From Pseudonocardia halophobica (lineage in GTDB: Bacteria > Actinomycetota > Actinomycetes > Mycobacteriales > Pseudonocardiaceae): a stretch of 64,000 nt of DNA. Under the pieces are notes generated by a model that was not told where the DNA came from, did not search any database, and saw only the letters and a program-made list of their open reading frames with translations. The position numbers and the translations under genes were made by a program. Shown here in pieces: positions 16,869-24,424 of the stretch (the first letter of the stretch is position 1; every line of letters begins with the position of its first letter). The DNA lies in NCBI RefSeq assembly GCF_027922425.1, contig NZ_BSFQ01000018.1, positions 62,001 through 126,000 of the forward strand, given 5' to 3'.

Positions 16869-19136
16869 GTGGACACGCAGGCGGGTCCCAGCCTGCGGGC
16901 GAGCGGCCGCGACGTCCGGGACGGCCTGATCGGGCTCGTCGCCACGGGTCTGGCCCTGCTCATCGCGGCGTGGGTCCTGGACGGGCTGTCCTTCGCACAC
17001 TGGTGGACGGCGTTCGTGGTCGCCGCCGCGATGGGCGTGGTGGACGCGCTGGTGCGCCCGGTACTGCGGGCCCTCGCCGGACGTGCGGGCGCCGTGACCG
17101 CGCTCGTGCTCGGCGTGCTCGTCCAGGTCGCCGTGGTCGAGCTCGCGCTCCTCGCGGTGCCGTCGGCCTCGGTGGCCTCCCTCGGCGACGCGGTGGCCAC
17201 GTTGGTGATCGTCGCCGTCGTCTCGGCCGTGACCCGCTGGCTGCTCGGGATCACCGACAGCTCCTACATCGTCGCGGACCTGATCCGCCGGGGCGAGCGG
17301 CGACGTCGTCGCGCACCGGCGGCCGGCCCGGCCCCCGGGTCCTCCCCGGTCGGGGTCGTCGTGGTGCAGGTGGACGGCCTGCCGTTCCCGTTGCTGCAGC
17401 ACGGCGTCATCTCCGGGGTCCTGCCGACCCTGGCCCGCTGGGTGCGCACCGGCAGCCACGACGCCGTCCGGTGGTGGGCGCGGGTCCCGTCGACCACGCC
17501 GGCGAGCCAGGCGGCCCTGCTGCACGGCACCAACGACGGCATCCCGGCCTTCCGCTGGTACGAGAAGGACACCGGCCGTTTGATGGTCGCCAACCGCCCC
17601 GCGGACGCGGCCGACCTCGAGGGGCGGCTGTCGGACGGGCGCGGGCTGCTGGCCGACGGCGGCGTGAGCGTCTCGAACATCTTCAGCGGGGACGCGCCGA
17701 CCTCCTTCATGACGATGAGCCGCATCACCGGTCGCGGCGGCCTCGGCCCGGGTCGCGGCTACGTGCGGTTCTTCGCCAGCCCGTTCGTGTTCCCCCGGGC
17801 CCTGGTCCGCACGCTCGGCGAGATGGTCAAGGAGCTCCACCAGAGCAGGCGGCAGCGCCTGCGGGGGATCGAGCCGCGGGTCCGCCGGCGCGGCGCCTAC
17901 GTGGCCCTGCGCGGGCTGACGAACGTCCTGCTGCGCGACCTCAACGTCGCCCTGGTCGCCGAGCACATGATCGCCGGAGCGCCGGTGGTCTTCGTCGACC
18001 TCGTCGACTACGACGAGATCGCCCACCACGCCGGGGTCGCTCGGCCGGAGTCGCTCGCCGCGCTGGCGGGTGTGGACGAGGTCCTCGGCACCCTCGAGAG
18101 GGTGGCGGCGGCCGCGCCGCGGGAGTACCGCTTCGTGGTGCTGTCCGACCACGGGCAGAGCCAGGGCCCGACGTTCCGCCAGCTGACCGGCCGTGGCCTC
18201 GAGGCGGCGGTCCGGGAGCACACCGACGCGTCGAGGACGGCGATGCTGGCCGACACCGGCGACGTCGAGGTCTGGGGCCCGCTCAACGCGATGCTCGCCG
18301 AGGTCCTGTCGGCCGTCCGGCCGGCGCGGTCCGACGGGAGGCGGGGCCCCGGCGGCACCGGAGTCGTCGTCGGACCCGAGCGGGGGAGCCGGGGCGCGAC
18401 GACCGCCGGGCCGTCCGACGGCGAGCGGCCGGAGCTGGTCGTCGTGGGGTCGGGCAATCTCGGGCTGGCCTGGTTCCCCCGGCTGCCGGGCCGCGTACCG
18501 GTCGAGGAGCTGGGGCGTCGGTTCCCGGCGCTGATCCCCGGCCTGCTCGCCGAACCCGGGGTGGCGTTCGTCGTGGTGGACAGCGCGCGCGGCCCGCTGG
18601 CCGTCGGCCCGGACGGGGTGCGGGTGCTGCTCGACGACGTCGTCGAGGGCCGGGACCCGCTGGCCGCGTTCGGTCCCCGGGCCGCGGCCGACCTGGCGCG
18701 CGTCGCCGTCATGGACTCCTGCCCCGATCTCTACGTCCACTCCACGGTCGACCCGCGCACCAGCGAAGTGCATGCCTTCGAGGAGCTCGTCGGCTGCCAC
18801 GGCGGCCTCGGCGGCTGGCAGAACGACGCCGTGCTCGTCCACCCGGCGGACTGGCCGCTGGCGGCCGACCTCCTCGACCGCACGGTCGAGGGCGAGGCGC
18901 TGCTGTACGGGGCCGACGCCGTCCACCGGCAGCTCGTGCGGTGGCTCGAACGGTGCGGCGCACGACACCTCCCGGCCCCGGAAGCCCCGTCCGGCGACGA
19001 GCGACCCTGCGCCGTGCCGGGCCCACCCGGCGCGGGTGAGGTGGCGGCGCGGATCGACAGGACGATGGGGATCACCGGGGAGGGGATCACCGGGGAGGCC
19101 CGCGACCGGACGGGTGCGGAGGAGGCGGGATGCTGA
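16869..19136 (+). CDS. Phage-holin-IV-like membrane domain fused to alkaline phosphatase-type phosphodiesterase
   Basis: A 755-residue protein. Residues about 15-135 form four membrane helices (GLIGLVATGLALLIAAWVLD through LVIVAVVSAVTRWLLGI) of the mycobacterial-type holin superfamily IV. From about 155 an alkaline-phosphatase-fold domain begins with VVVVQVDGLPFPLLQHG. It has the nucleophile region PSTTPASQAALLHG, the metal-binding VDLVDYDEIAHHAG and VVLSDHGQSQG, and a late GCHGGLGGWQND. The enzyme is likely a membrane-anchored nucleotide pyrophosphatase or phosphodiesterase. GTG 16869 is chosen because it precedes the first helix; the upstream frame is in a 196-bp divergent promoter region. 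It overlaps the next gene by 7 bp. Confidence 0.85.
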   Translation: MDTQAGPSLRASGRDVRDGLIGLVATGLALLIAAWVLDGLSFAHWWTAFVVAAAMGVVDALVRPVLRALAGRAGAVTALVLGVLVQVAVVELALLAVPSASVASLGDAVATLVIVAVVSAVTRWLLGITDSSYIVADLIRRGERRRRRAPAAGPAPGSSPVGVVVVQVDGLPFPLLQHGVISGVLPTLARWVRTGSHDAVRWWARVPSTTPASQAALLHGTNDGIPAFRWYEKDTGRLMVANRPADAADLEGRLSDGRGLLADGGVSVSNIFSGDAPTSFMTMSRITGRGGLGPGRGYVRFFASPFVFPRALVRTLGEMVKELHQSRRQRLRGIEPRVRRRGAYVALRGLTNVLLRDLNVALVAEHMIAGAPVVFVDLVDYDEIAHHAGVARPESLAALAGVDEVLGTLERVAAAAPREYRFVVLSDHGQSQGPTFRQLTGRGLEAAVREHTDASRTAMLADTGDVEVWGPLNAMLAEVLSAVRPARSDGRRGPGGTGVVVGPERGSRGATTAGPSDGERPELVVVGSGNLGLAWFPRLPGRVPVEELGRRFPALIPGLLAEPGVAFVVVDSARGPLAVGPDGVRVLLDDVVEGRDPLAAFGPRAAADLARVAVMDSCPDLYVHSTVDPRTSEVHAFEELVGCHGGLGGWQNDAVLVHPADWPLAADLLDRTVEGEALLYGADAVHRQLVRWLERCGARHLPAPEAPSGDERPCAVPGPPGAGEVAARIDRTMGITGEGITGEARDRTGAEEAGC

Positions 19137-19504
19137 CGCGGATTCGGGACATGCCCTCGGGGACGGTCGGCTTCGAGGCGGTCGGGAAGGTCGACGACGA
19201 CGACTTCTCCGACACCGTCGAGCCGGTGCTCCGGCGGGAGATCGCAGAGGGCCGATCGATCCGGCTGCTCTACCTGCTCGGCCCCGACCTGCGGGAGTAC
19301 GAGGGGGACACGCTCGCCGAGGAGGTCAAGTTCGCGGCGCGCCACCCCACGTCCTACGAGCGGGTCGCCGTCGTGAGCGACGAGGAGTGGCTCAGGCCTG
19401 CGCTCCGCGTGCTCTCCGTGCTGGTCCCGGGACAGCTGCGCGCCTTCCCGGTCGCGGAGCTGCCCGCGGCCAAGGACTGGCTGGCCGCCGGCGACCGGCC
19501 GTAG
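19130..19504 (+). CDS. SpoIIAA-like (STAS-fold) protein
   Basis: A 124-residue soluble protein with SGTVGFEAVGKVDDDDFSDT, IRLLYLLGPDLREYEGDTLA and YERVAVVSDEEWLRPALRVL, the pattern of the SpoIIAA-like family (a STAS/CRAL-TRIO-like lipid-binding fold, named from anti-sigma antagonists but usually without that role). The ATG at 19130 lies inside the end of the phosphodiesterase gene and follows GGAGGAGGCGGG, so the two are cotranscribed and coupled. The ligand or partner is unknown. Confidence 0.8.
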   Translation: MLTRIRDMPSGTVGFEAVGKVDDDDFSDTVEPVLRREIAEGRSIRLLYLLGPDLREYEGDTLAEEVKFAARHPTSYERVAVVSDEEWLRPALRVLSVLVPGQLRAFPVAELPAAKDWLAAGDRP

Positions 19505-19683
19505 CCGCACGCGCGTCGCGCTCCCGGTCCGCCGGCGTCCCGTTCCGGGACGTGCGCCGGGACCTCGGCCGGTCGCGCACGGCCCTCACGGCGGCACCGC
19601 AGGCGGCGCGGTACGGCAGGGCGGTGCAGGCGAACCACCGGGGCACGGGGCACCGCGCCCCGGCCCGGGCCGGTGGACGAGGC

Positions 19684-19710
19684 GGGGTCCTCGCGGCGCG
19701 CGAGGACCCC
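19684..19710. terminator. Strong convergent stem-loop terminator
   Basis: A 12-bp perfect stem (19684-19695 with 19699-19710) has a 3-nt loop, with further pairing outside (GAGGC/GCCTC). It lies in the 214-bp gap between the convergent SpoIIAA-like and HelR genes, just after the HelR stop on the minus strand. The rest of the gap shows no gene. Confidence 0.8.
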
Positions 19711-19718
19711 ACGCCGCC

Positions 19719-21944
19719 TCACCGCTCCACGTGCAGCAGCCCGAGCCGCCGGGTCGCGCGGGTGATCGACACGTAGAGGTCGGCCGGGTTGTGCGCCCGG
19801 ATCCGCTCGGGGTCGACGATCACGACGGCGTCGAACTCCAGGCCCTTCGCCGACACCGGGGTGTGCACCTCGGCCGGGAGGTCGGCGAGGCCCTCGACGT
19901 CCGCGGCGACGACCGCCAGCGTGCCGCGTTCCAGCTGCGCCGCCTCGGCCTCGACGGCCTTGCGGACCTCGGCGACCAGCCCCGGCGCGGGGACGGCGCG
20001 CTGCCACGGGTCCTCGCCCGCGTCCCGCACCGACTCCGGCGGCCGGCGGTCGGGGGCGAACTCGGCCAGCACCTCCGCGGCGAGGGCCATGATCTCGGTG
20101 GGCGTCCGGTAGTTCACCGTGAGCGTCCGGTAGGTCCACCGGTCGCCGAGGTGGGGACCCAGCACGTCCGCCCACGCCTGCGCGCCCGCCGGGGCGCTGC
20201 GCTGCGCGAGGTCGCCCACCGCGGTGATCGAGCGGGACGGGCAGCGCCGCAGCAGGACGTGCCAGTCCATGGCGGACAGCTCCTGCGCCTCGTCGACGAC
20301 GAGGTGCCCGTACCGCCAGTCCCGGTCGCCCGCCGCCCGCTCGGCGACGCTCGCGAGGTGCCCGGGCACCTGCCGCGCGGCGAGCACGTCCGCGGTCACG
20401 AAGTCGGTCGGGCGCAGCTCGTCCGGGTCCTCCCCGGCGATCTGGCGGTCGGCCGACTCCAGGATGCTCAGCACCTCCGCGGCGTACACGCCGTCGGGTT
20501 CGGCCGGCTGGGCGCGCCCGGCGGGCGGGGGACCGAGCAGCTCGGCCAGCTCGTCGAGCAGCGGCGCGTCCGCCACCGTCCACGCCGACCCCTCGGGACG
20601 GTGCAGCCCCGCGAGCCCGTGGCCGGCCGACGCCAGCCGGTCCGGGGACGCGAACAGCTCGGCCAGGGCCTGCTCGGGCGTCAGCACCGGCCAGAGCTCC
20701 TCGACGGCCGCGTGGAAGTCGAGGTGGGACCGCAGGTCGTCCCGCAGCTCGGCGCGCAGCTGCGCCGAGACCTCCGCCGCGCCCGCGGGCTCGATCTCGG
20801 GGATGTCGAGGCCGCGGAGGAGCTCGGCGAGCTCGGGCGGGTCCTCCAGGCCCTGGTCCAGCTTCTCCAGACCCTGCTGGACGAGCAGGCTGCCGAGCGA
20901 GTCGCGGAACGCCGTCCGGGCGGCGTTGTGCGGCAGGCCGGTGGCCCGGGCGCGCCGCCGCGCCTCCGCCGCCGTCGACCGGTCGATCACGACGGTCACG
21001 TCCTCGAGCTCGAGGGCGATCGGCGCGGCGGGCAGCGCCTGGCGGTCGGCGACGGCCCGACGCAGGACCGCCAGCATCGCCAGGTCGCCCTTCGTGCGGG
21101 CCACGTCGTCCTCGTCGACGGCGGTCGCGACGACACCCTGCGCCAGCCGGCCCGGCGTCGTGAACACCACCGCAGACTCGCCCAGCGCGGGGAGCACGCC
21201 CCCGACGTACCGGACGAACCCCGCACTCGGCCCGACGACCAGCACGCCACTGCGGGCCAGCCGCTCGCGGTGGGCGTAGAGCAGGTAGGCGGCTCGGTGC
21301 AGCGCGACCGCGGTCTTCCCGGTCCCCGGGCCGCCCTCGATCACGACGGCGCCGGACAGGGGCAGCCGGATGATCGCGTCCTGCTCGGCCTGGATCGTCG
21401 TGACGATGTCGCGCATCGTCGAACCGCGCGGCGCCTTCAGTGCGGCGAGTAGTGCGGGATCGGACGCGGACCCGGAATCCGCCTCGCCGTCCAGCACGTC
21501 GTCGTGGAATGTGGTGACCCGCTCGTCCGGCGCTGTTCCGGCGAGCTGGAAATGCCGCCGCCGGGTCACGCCGAGTGGTGTGGCCAGGGTCGCGCAGTAG
21601 AACGGTCGTGCCGCCGGCGCCCGCCAGTCGGTGAGCGCGTTCTCGCCGTCCGCGGGATCGGTGAGCCCGATGCGGCCGATGTAGCTCGTCGACCCGTCGG
21701 TGTGGTCGAGCCGCCCGAAGCACAGGCCCGACCGGGCCGCCGACAACGCGCTCACCCGCTCCGACCAGCGGTGGACCGACACGTCCCGCTCGTAGCGGGC
21801 GCTGAGCTCCTCACCCGTCGGCGCGGCCAGCACCCCCCGCGCCTTCGCTGCGGCCGCCGCGAGCTCGGTGGCGAGCAGTGCGTGCAGCCGCCGGATCCGC
21901 TCGGTCTCCGCGTCGACCTCCTGCTCGACAGAAACTCTTTCCAC
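19719..21944 (-). CDS. helR: HelD-family RNA polymerase remodeller, probably HelR
   Basis: A superfamily 1 helicase-like ATPase of 741 residues that binds RNA polymerase rather than unwinding DNA. Order seen: N-terminal helical hairpin (about 1-75) expected to enter the secondary channel; a GLCFGRLDHTDGSTSYIGRI segment; Walker A VIEGGPGTGKTAVALHRAAY (near 205); a large insertion (about 300-540) with the polymerase-contacting region; then HLVVDEAQELSAMDWHVLL (Walker B), ITAVGDLAQRS and TLTVNYRTPTEIM. Actinobacterial HelR displaces rifamycins and confers tolerance; HelD recycles polymerase. Length and lack of sigma partners favour HelR, but this is inferred. GTG 21944 has a GGAGAG site; the longer frame to 22004 would cover the promoter. 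Confidence 0.85.
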   Translation of the reverse strand: MERVSVEQEVDAETERIRRLHALLATELAAAAAKARGVLAAPTGEELSARYERDVSVHRWSERVSALSAARSGLCFGRLDHTDGSTSYIGRIGLTDPADGENALTDWRAPAARPFYCATLATPLGVTRRRHFQLAGTAPDERVTTFHDDVLDGEADSGSASDPALLAALKAPRGSTMRDIVTTIQAEQDAIIRLPLSGAVVIEGGPGTGKTAVALHRAAYLLYAHRERLARSGVLVVGPSAGFVRYVGGVLPALGESAVVFTTPGRLAQGVVATAVDEDDVARTKGDLAMLAVLRRAVADRQALPAAPIALELEDVTVVIDRSTAAEARRRARATGLPHNAARTAFRDSLGSLLVQQGLEKLDQGLEDPPELAELLRGLDIPEIEPAGAAEVSAQLRAELRDDLRSHLDFHAAVEELWPVLTPEQALAELFASPDRLASAGHGLAGLHRPEGSAWTVADAPLLDELAELLGPPPAGRAQPAEPDGVYAAEVLSILESADRQIAGEDPDELRPTDFVTADVLAARQVPGHLASVAERAAGDRDWRYGHLVVDEAQELSAMDWHVLLRRCPSRSITAVGDLAQRSAPAGAQAWADVLGPHLGDRWTYRTLTVNYRTPTEIMALAAEVLAEFAPDRRPPESVRDAGEDPWQRAVPAPGLVAEVRKAVEAEAAQLERGTLAVVAADVEGLADLPAEVHTPVSAKGLEFDAVVIVDPERIRAHNPADLYVSITRATRRLGLLHVER

Positions 21945-21962
21945 GCACTCTCCGTTCGTGCT

Positions 21963-21990
21963 ATCCTGAGCTTGCAGAGCTGCGAATTCC
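21963..21990 (-). promoter_or_regulatory. Candidate helR promoter with RAE-like dyad
   Basis: On the minus strand CAGGAT (complement of 21963-21968) is a plausible -10, about 18 nt before the GTG. Immediately upstream lies an imperfect dyad containing GAGCTTGCAGAGCTGCGAA on the plus strand. Its GCTTGC half-site matches the first half of the rifamycin-associated element found before many actinobacterial rifamycin-resistance genes, but the second half matches poorly. Confidence 0.35.
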
Positions 21991-22079
21991 GCCTCTGATC
22001 GCACCCCTCAGAATAACTTCCCCGCACATTCCTGCGCAATTGTGTCGCCGGGTGGCTTCCGGGTTCCGAGCATGCGGAA

Positions 22080-22121
22080 GCGACGAGAGTCCCCGGGTCG
22101 GGACCCGGGGACTCTCGTCGC
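22080..22121. terminator. Perfect 20-bp stem-loop terminator
   Basis: Arms 22080-22099 and 22102-22121 are exactly complementary, leaving only a GG tip. It lies 12 bp after the stop of the SHOCT gene on the minus strand and upstream of helR, separating the two leftward transcription units. There is no T-run. Confidence 0.8.
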
Positions 22122-22132
22122 GGCCTCCTGTG

Positions 22133-22450
22133 TCAGCCGAGGATCCGTGCCTTCTGGGCGGCGAACTCCTCGTCGGTGAGCACGCCCTGGTCCCGGAGCT
22201 CGGCGAGCTGCTTGAGCTGCGTGATCATGTCGGGCCCTGCGGCCGCCGCCGGGGCGGGCGGGGGAGCGGGGGGCGCGTAGCCGCCCTCCGGCTCCATCTG
22301 CGCCTCGTAGGCCCGCTCGCGTTCGGCGGCGGTCTCCGCGTCCCGGTCGGCGAACTTGCGGGCCTGGCGGCGCTGCACCCGGCCGGCCACCGAGCTGGCG
22401 GTGCCGGCGATGATCGCGGTGCGGGCGATCCCGCGGAGCAGACCTGGCAT
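22133..22450 (-). CDS. SHOCT-domain protein
   Basis: A 105-residue protein. The N-terminus (LLRGIARTAIIAGTASSVAG) is a hydrophobic helix, followed by a basic coiled segment QRRQARKFADRDAETAAERE, a Pro/Ala-rich linker and a C-terminal SHOCT domain (ITQLKQLAELRDQGVLTDEE, then FAAQKARILG). SHOCT domains are short oligomerisation modules. The ATG at 22450 follows a GAGGGAGGACACC site 11 bp after the DUF6325 stop, so the two genes are an operon; this DUF6325-SHOCT pairing recurs in actinobacteria. Function unknown. Confidence 0.85.
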   Translation of the reverse strand: MPGLLRGIARTAIIAGTASSVAGRVQRRQARKFADRDAETAAERERAYEAQMEPEGGYAPPAPPPAPAAAAGPDMITQLKQLAELRDQGVLTDEEFAAQKARILG

Positions 22451-22461
22451 GGTGTCCTCCC

Positions 22462-22911
22462 TCAGCTCGGCCGGGCGACGGCCTCGAGCCGCTCCACGGC
22501 CTCGAGCACGTCCGGCGCCGGGATCCGCTGGCTCGCGACGAGCTCCCCGCCCGCGTCGAGCACCGCCCCCACGAGCGGTGCGGCCCAGTAGTTCTCGTAG
22601 AGGATGAGCGCGGCCATCGTGCCCGGCCGCATGAGCTCGGCGACCGCCCGCACGTCGTCGTCGTGGATGAGCCCCGACTGCGCGCCCTCGAACGCGGTGA
22701 AGCCGCCGATCCCGGCGGACGTCACGTCGGTGAGGTCGATGCCCGAGTACGACCCGTCGGCGGCCTTGCGGATCACCGTGAGGTCGTAGAGGCGGACGAT
22801 GTCGCGCCGGACGAGGTCCATGAGCGCATCGCCGCAGGCCTTCGTGTCGGCGTCGTCGGGGAACTCCAGGAGCACGAAGTCGATCGGCCCCGCGCTGATC
22901 TGATCCGGCAT
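22462..22911 (-). CDS. DUF6325 family protein
   Basis: A 149-residue soluble protein with GPIDFVLLEFPDDADTKACG, VRLYDLTVIRKAADGSYSGI, GLIHDDDVRAVAELMRPGTM and LILYENYWAAPLVGAVLDAG, the signature order of DUF6325, a ferredoxin-like two-repeat fold. It is immediately upstream of a SHOCT-domain gene, the usual partner, which suggests the two proteins act together, perhaps at the membrane. No biochemical role is known. It is divergent from the small membrane protein at 23148. Confidence 0.85.
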   Translation of the reverse strand: MPDQISAGPIDFVLLEFPDDADTKACGDALMDLVRRDIVRLYDLTVIRKAADGSYSGIDLTDVTSAGIGGFTAFEGAQSGLIHDDDVRAVAELMRPGTMAALILYENYWAAPLVGAVLDAGGELVASQRIPAPDVLEAVERLEAVARPS

Positions 22912-23147
22912 CGCTGCACCACTCTCCCGTCCCGCCCGGAATGGTCCGGCCGCATCGGACGCTAGGCAGCGCCGGCACGGGACGGCTCACCCCTGACGGA
23001 CGACTTCGCGACGCGGACCGCGGCGATCACTGCACGTCGTCGGTCGTCGCGCGTGGGGTCGTCGGGCGACGACGAGGTCCGGATGGTGGCGCCGACCTGG
23101 AGGAGAAGGGACGAGCGGGGATTGATCGGCTTCCTGAGGGGAGCCCG

Positions 23148-23357
23148 ATGACCATGACGTACCTCGTCGGCATCTTCGTGATCGCGGCCATCGTGGTGTT
23201 CGTCCGCGGCGACGGCGGCCGGGTAGGGCTCGCCATCGTCGCGATCGCTGCCGCCCTCGTGTTCGGGCGCGACGACTCCGCGGCGGCCAGCGCGGCGAAC
23301 TCCGTCTCCGACACCGCGGAGGTGGTCGAGACCGCGGGCTCGGTGAACCCGCCGTGA
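23148..23357 (+). CDS. Small two-helix membrane protein
   Basis: A 69-residue product. Two short hydrophobic helices (TYLVGIFVIAAIVVFV and VGLAIVAIAAALVFG) are separated by a charged RGDGGR turn, then a Ser/Ala/Glu tail (SVSDTAEVVETAGSVNPP). The ATG at 23148 has a good GAGGGGAG ribosome-binding site. No family recognised; codon bias supports expression. A longer frame from 22941 has no initiation support. Confidence 0.65.
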   Translation: MTMTYLVGIFVIAAIVVFVRGDGGRVGLAIVAIAAALVFGRDDSAAASAANSVSDTAEVVETAGSVNPP

Positions 23358-23498
23358 TCGCGCGGACCGGCGCGGCGCTCCGAGTCCGCTCCACCCGGTC
23401 CCACGGGTGCCCGCGGCGGGCGGTCCACTACGCCGGGTGGGTGCAGCGTGTGGCCGCGTCGCTTGCCCCGCGGGGGCCGCTGCTGCTGGAGTACCCGC

Positions 23499-23951
23499 GT
23501 GACCGACCCGCTGCTCGGCCCGCAGGACGCCGCCACCGCAGCCCGGCTCGCGCACGAGCCGATCCTGTGGCTGAGCACGGTGGACCGCACCGCCCGGCCG
23601 CACACGGCGCCGGTCTGGTTCCTGTTCGCGGACCCGCGGATCGTGGTGTTCAGCCGCCCGGACACGGCGAAGGTCGGGCGGATGCGGCGGAACCCCGCGG
23701 TGGGCTTCTCGCTCGACAGCGCCGCGGGCGGCACGGACATCGTGCTCGGCGAGGGCGACGCCACCCTCGCCGGCGCCGACGACGTCGTCGACGACCTGGC
23801 GCCCTTCGAGGAGAAGTACCGCGTCCTGCTGGGCGGGCAGAGCTTCGCCGAATGGCTCCGCACCTTCTCCCAGCCGGTCGTCGTCACGGTGACGAAGATC
23901 GTCTCCTGGCGGCCCGGCCCGGGCGGGCTGGACCACCGAAGGATCGTCTGA
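23499..23951 (+). CDS. PPOX-class (Rv3369-type) F420-dependent oxidoreductase
   Basis: A 150-residue split-barrel protein with ARLAHEPILWLSTVDRTARP, HTAPVWFLFADPRIVVFSRP and KVGRMRRNPAVGFSLDSAAG, and an ending VTKIVSWRPGPGG. This matches the TIGR03667/Rv3369 group of the flavin/deazaflavin oxidoreductase family, whose members generally bind F420 or a similar cofactor; the substrate is unknown. GTG 23499 gives the family-typical N-terminus; the longer frame is not supported. It is convergent with the SRPBCC gene 6 bp away. Confidence 0.8.
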   Translation: MTDPLLGPQDAATAARLAHEPILWLSTVDRTARPHTAPVWFLFADPRIVVFSRPDTAKVGRMRRNPAVGFSLDSAAGGTDIVLGEGDATLAGADDVVDDLAPFEEKYRVLLGGQSFAEWLRTFSQPVVVTVTKIVSWRPGPGGLDHRRIV

Positions 23952-23957
23952 TTGTGC

Positions 23958-24386
23958 TCAGGAGGGGTTGGTCGGGCTCTCCACCTTCTGCTTGATCTCG
24001 GCGAGGGTGTGTTCGAGGCCGGCGCGGATCCGGTCGCCGTCGACGTGCTCGGTGTGCAGGGTGACGGTGACCTCGGAGCCCTCGGCCGCGACGTTCACGG
24101 ACAGCTCGCCGTGGTAGCCGTTCGGCCCCTCGGACCCCCAGCGCAGGGAGCGCAGGGCCGGGTCGCTGTCGAACCAGGCCTCGCCCTCCTTGCGCTCGCC
24201 GTCGACGTCCGCGACGACGTGCACCTCCTCGGCCCCGCCGGGCACGTCGCCGGTGGCGGCGCTGCCGGTCGGCTCGGCCTCGCGCATGGAGTCGAAGTAG
24301 TCCGGGAGGTTGTGCACGTCGGACAGGTAGCGGAACAGCGCGTCGGGCTCGGCCGCCACGGTGGTGGAGTGTTCGTAGTCACCCAT
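23958..24386 (-). CDS. SRPBCC family protein
   Basis: A 142-residue START-like (SRPBCC) protein. It begins MGDYEHSTTVAAEPDALFRY, with SDVHNLPDYFDSMREAEPTG and a C-terminal helix RIRAGLEHTLAEIKQKVESP that closes the hydrophobic cavity. Proteins of this group bind small hydrophobic ligands or act as polyketide-cyclase-like proteins; no ligand can be assigned. The ATG at 24386 is 36 bp downstream of the DAHP synthase end, so it may share that transcript. Confidence 0.8.
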   Translation of the reverse strand: MGDYEHSTTVAAEPDALFRYLSDVHNLPDYFDSMREAEPTGSAATGDVPGGAEEVHVVADVDGERKEGEAWFDSDPALRSLRWGSEGPNGYHGELSVNVAAEGSEVTVTLHTEHVDGDRIRAGLEHTLAEIKQKVESPTNPS

Positions 24387-24424
24387 GCCGAACGGATACC
24401 CACCGGGCGGCCGGCCCACCCCGG

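Noticed and set aside
16869..17260. Holin-type domain as sign of a prophage
   Set aside because: The domain is part of a cellular membrane phosphodiesterase; no other phage genes, integrase or attachment site are nearby.
15519..19039. Very long open frames on both strands (about 1,140-1,150 codons) across BrkB and the holin/phosphodiesterase gene
   Set aside because: They lie antisense or out of frame to genes with clear family motifs and read as Arg/Ala/Pro/Gly low complexity; in high-GC DNA stop codons are rare and such shadows are expected.
21944..22004. Longer HelR N-terminus from 22004
   Set aside because: It would place the promoter and dyad inside the coding region; GTG 21944 has a GGAGAG site and a family-like N-terminus.
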